The notes below the pieces were generated by a model that saw only the letters and a list, made by a program, of their open reading frames with translations, did no database searches and had not been told where the DNA came from. From Trachipleistophora hominis (lineage: Eukaryota > Microsporidia > Pleistophoridae), in NCBI GenBank assembly GCA_000316135.1, contig JH994068.1, forward strand, positions 1 to 39,874: a stretch of 39,874 bases of DNA. Direction: 5' to 3'. Below, in pieces: positions 37,559 to 39,874 of this stretch. How positions within the stretch are numbered: the stretch's first letter is position 1; each line of letters begins with the position of its first letter. The translations under genes and the position numbers were made by a program.

Positions 37559-38124
37559 ACGCATAACGGTGTCACACTTAATTAAATCGTTGGCAGCATT
37601 TTATAATTTTTTATCTTGTCTTGGCTGTTCTAAGAAGAGTTTGCATAGCATATCATGCCGCGTCTTGTTTACTGTCCGTTGTGCTGTAAAAACCTATCAT
37701 CAATCGTTTTTCCTTTTTACACGTACCTATTTATCACCTCCTGTATTTTAATTTAACGTATTGTTTTGGTCATCTAAAACCGGTCGTGGCAGGTCTCGTA
37801 TTTGCGGTAACTCTTACACTTTCGTGTAGTCATTCCTTGTGCTGTACTCTCTGCTCACTTACACTAGGTGCTATCACTCCTTACCTGTCAAACGATAAAA
37901 GTTGTTGTTGTTCGTGTGTATTTCTTATTGTTCATCGTAAGCTGGCGGACTGGTTGTACCGCCCGATTCTTTGTTTATGCAGCACTTTTTTCTTTTTATA
38001 CTCATCAATCATGCATAAACCATAAATTATGCGTTTTATCGATCGTATTCTTCGTATAATTTGCACAGACTGTGTATCACGGGCATAAACATTGTTTTAA
38101 TTTATTCCGTTGTATTTGCGCATC

Positions 38125-38156
38125 GCAATTTAAATTGAAATTTTTGTGAACCCCCA
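38125..38156 (+). promoter_or_regulatory. AAATT / CCCCC promoter of PHO88-like gene
   Basis: AAATTGAAATTTTTGTGAAC followed by CCCCC ends about 12 bases before ATG 38168. Confidence 0.55.
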
Positions 38157-38167
38157 AGAAAAACAAA

Positions 38168-38869
38168 ATGGAAATCCCCTTGACAAGCATAGACCAGGCA
38201 CTCAACATCGTAGCATCATTGGTATGCATGCAGGCAACCAAGTACGTAGAGCTATCACATCCGCTGTATCTGTGGACATTGCGCGTGCTCTACGTTATCA
38301 GTCAGCTCATGCTGTTCCTGTGTGTACATCTCATTAAGAAGAGCATAATGCGCCAGAACGATAGGCGGGTGGTGAAAGTGCCGCGAGAGCTGAAGTGGAA
38401 CGAAGTGCCCGAGACGAACGAAGAGGAGTTTGAAGAGATAACTTACAGCGAGTATGATATGCGGGAGGCGGGCCGGCTCATTAAGAGCGCGCTTTTTCAA
38501 ATTCCAATCGTTCTGTTTTTGCATCTTAAGTTTGGATTGCCGCAGCCGCTGGCGTTGCAGGCCATTTCTATTGTTAAGTCGTTCTTCCTCAATCCGTTGT
38601 TTATTGCGCATTTGAGGCATAAAAGTGTTTTGAGGCCTTTTGACAAGAATATGCTCTTCGGCAAGGCTAAGGAAGATGGAGAGGAGAGAAGAAAGAGAGA
38701 AGATGAGGATGTTGTTGAAAATAGGGATGCTGCAAAGGTTGAGGATGGAAAGGTGAAGGACGTAACGGAAGGCGTAGTTTCTTTAGACAAGGAGCCGTGT
38801 GCTGCCAAGGACCAGAGTGTTGATAAAGAGGCGGATGAGAATAGCAGTACGAAGAGAAGAGAGGAATAA
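38168..38869 (+). CDS. PHO88: PHO88/SND3 family ER membrane protein
   Basis: A 233-residue homologue of yeast Pho88/Snd3, an ER membrane component of the SND targeting route and formerly linked to phosphate transport. Matching features in order: an N-terminal helix ending in MQATKYVELSHPLYLWTLRV (about 18-37), a transmembrane segment (about 38-55), KKSIMRQND (about 57-65), EITYSEYDMREAGRLIKSAL (about 91-110), a second hydrophobic stretch (about 111-125), and QPLALQAISIVKSFFLNPLF (about 129-148). The last 60 residues are a Glu/Lys/Asp-rich tail, not part of the conserved core. The start is supported by a CCCCC motif and the match of the N-terminal helix. Confidence 0.85.
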   Translation: MEIPLTSIDQALNIVASLVCMQATKYVELSHPLYLWTLRVLYVISQLMLFLCVHLIKKSIMRQNDRRVVKVPRELKWNEVPETNEEEFEEITYSEYDMREAGRLIKSALFQIPIVLFLHLKFGLPQPLALQAISIVKSFFLNPLFIAHLRHKSVLRPFDKNMLFGKAKEDGEERRKREDEDVVENRDAAKVEDGKVKDVTEGVVSLDKEPCAAKDQSVDKEADENSSTKRREE

Positions 38870-39361
38870 TTAAATTAACTACATTTAGTTCGTTGGTTAG
38901 GACGTGTTTGGCTGGCGTAGCATGGATTTTACACCACCCGTTGCTTAGAAAAATTTCTGCCGTTCCAGATGGTGATGCTGGTATTTGCTGTAAAGGGTTC
39001 GTGTAAGTGATTGCTGTTATGAAAGACGCTCTTGGTTAGGTCGGGGTGAGCATAGAATTGTTTAATTTTACTCACCGTTCTAGGACATCCGGGTAATTGT
39101 GACAGAGTATAGTGTAGCGTGGCGTATCATTCTTTGTTTAAAGAGGATATTTTATTTAATACTGATCTGAGAGTAATTAATTTAACGCATTCGTTTGTCA
39201 TCAACATTAACAAAGAAGAAACTCTCAGGCTGATTAATTGATTCGAAAAAAAAAGAAGTTTCATGGGACAACCATGACAGTTATCACGATTCCTGCCAAA
39301 AAGCATTGACCCTCAAAAGGTTTTACCATCTTTAACTCATTTCGCTTTTTTCTTTAAGTCT

Positions 39362-39380
39362 GTTTAATTAACATCTCACA
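39362..39380 (+). repeat. Dispersed GTTTAATTA box
   Basis: GTTTAATTAACATCTCACA, preceded by TTCTTTAAGTCT. Confidence 0.55.
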
Positions 39381-39502
39381 CTTCCTCACTCACCAAACAA
39401 TAACCTATCTCGTTGTTCTTATAAGAGGCGAATACGATGAGGAAAAGCACGAGAGAAAGCTAAAGTTAATTACAAGTAGATTTTATGGGCATTCTCATTT
39501 CA

Positions 39503-39521
39503 CAGAAGGGGATAATTAAAC
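39503..39521 (-). repeat. Dispersed GTTTAATTA box
   Basis: Minus strand GTTTAATTATCCCCTTCTG, preceded by ACTAAAAATCA, as in the 37540 copy. Confidence 0.5.
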
Positions 39522-39592
39522 TGATTTTTAGTTAAAAAAATGAAAAGAAATTTCACATTTTTGAAGAAATAGAAAATTATACGTTGTTAAAC

Positions 39593-39727
39593 ATGCCTAA
39601 TACTCTGAAATATACTCTGCAGTCTTTCATGAAAGATTTTGGTGATATGAAGAAGATTTACTTGAAAAAAGCGGTTAACCAGCATAAAAGATTTTTAGCG
39701 AGAGCACGAACGCTGGTAAAAAAGTAA
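39593..39727 (+). CDS. Small basic protein, 44 residues, or gene fragment
   Basis: ATG frame of 44 codons rich in Lys and Arg (MPNTLKYTLQSFMKDFGDMK then basic helical sequence ending in RTLVKK). The same frame stays open and protein-like for about 17 codons upstream of the ATG (FHIFEEIENYTLL pattern), so it may be the 3' end of a truncated gene. No C-run promoter. A GTTTAATTA box lies 70 bp upstream on the other strand. Function unknown. Confidence 0.35.
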   Translation: MPNTLKYTLQSFMKDFGDMKKIYLKKAVNQHKRFLARARTLVKK

Positions 39728-39874
39728 TTTTTTAACTTTTGCTGAAAAATACAAACAGTGCTGGAATGACTGAAATCAATTGAAAAAAAAAAGTTAATCG
39801 AGGTTAAAACACGTTGGATGCACGTCAATGTTGTTGTAATGTGATCAAGATGCTACTAAAAAAGAATAATACGT

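Larger units (their letters stand above)
36261..38140. other. Gene-free region rich in GTTTAATTA boxes
   Basis: Three boxes within 560 bp (36996, 37412, 37540), two with the GC-rich module. ATG frames 37503-37751 (82 codons, overlapping a box) and others are hydrophobic but unsupported by C-runs. The last 50 bases are the PHO88 promoter. Confidence 0.45.
38870..39592. other. 3' flank with GC-richer patch and boxes
   Basis: 38890-39040 is GC-richer and open in more than one frame on both strands. No ATG or promoter decides for a gene. GTTTAATTA boxes lie at 39362-39380 (plus) and 39503-39521 (minus). Confidence 0.4.

Noticed and set aside
37786..38059. Overlapping Cys/Leu-rich plus-strand frames
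   Set aside because: GTG or weak starts, overlapping in two frames, no promoter motif, unusual Cys clusters from TGT/TGC words.
38890..39040. SPSGT-like peptide on the minus strand resembling the 3' part of the 52-690 pseudogene
   Set aside because: Only five residues match and the surrounding sequence differs, so I treat it as coincidence.

Overview
The window looks like nuclear DNA of a microsporidian (obligate intracellular, fungus-related parasite). Evidence: short, mostly intronless eukaryotic housekeeping genes (GPN-loop GTPase, HRD3-like, KDEL receptor, TAF8-like, eS19, NHA1-type antiporter, eIF1, PHO88/SND3); AT-rich spacers; and, just upstream of most of these genes, an AAATTT-like stretch followed by a run of C, which is the promoter signature described for Microsporidia. 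The low gene density (about 14 supported genes in 39.9 kb) points to one of the larger, gene-sparse genomes such as the Trachipleistophora/Vavraia side of the group. That placement is inference.

Layout. 1-2.9 kb is an AT-rich desert holding a decayed gene (minus, about 52-690) and a 76-bp LTR-like repeat. 2.9-10.1 kb is a plus-strand block: GPN-loop GTPase, a 63-residue membrane protein, an HRD3/SEL1L-like ERAD protein and ERD2. 11.2-23.4 kb is a minus-strand block: TAF8-like histone-fold protein, a small ORF probably with a 5' intron, a protein with C2H2 fingers and AT-hooks, a large unrecognised polytopic membrane protein, eS19 and an NHA1-like antiporter. 23.5-34 kb is a second desert with one intact secreted-protein gene (30107-31102), a membrane-protein gene with an in-frame stop, several coding-like shards and three more LTR-like repeats. 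34-38.9 kb holds eIF1 and a possible CNOT9/Caf40-like gene (both minus) and PHO88/SND3 (plus). The last kilobase holds a 44-residue basic ORF. A 19-base N gap lies at 11937-11955.

Functional picture. The conserved genes cover the early secretory pathway (HRD3, ERD2, PHO88/SND3), transcription (TAF8-like, GPN GTPase in RNA polymerase assembly, zinc-finger protein), translation (eS19, eIF1) and cation/pH balance (NHA1). The deserts differ in kind: no C-run promoters, decayed ORFs, a lineage-specific secreted protein and short repeats.

Best candidates for undescribed biology: (1) a 76-78 bp TG...CA element in four copies, one with a perfect and one with a near-perfect 5-bp target-site duplication, each with three potential hairpins; (2) a dispersed box (GTTTAATTA...CCTCACA), nine copies, coupled in three places to a GC-rich foldable module; (3) coding-like minisatellite units running about 250 bp past the stop of the GPN GTPase in its own frame. 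All assignments come from reading motifs by eye; no database search was run.
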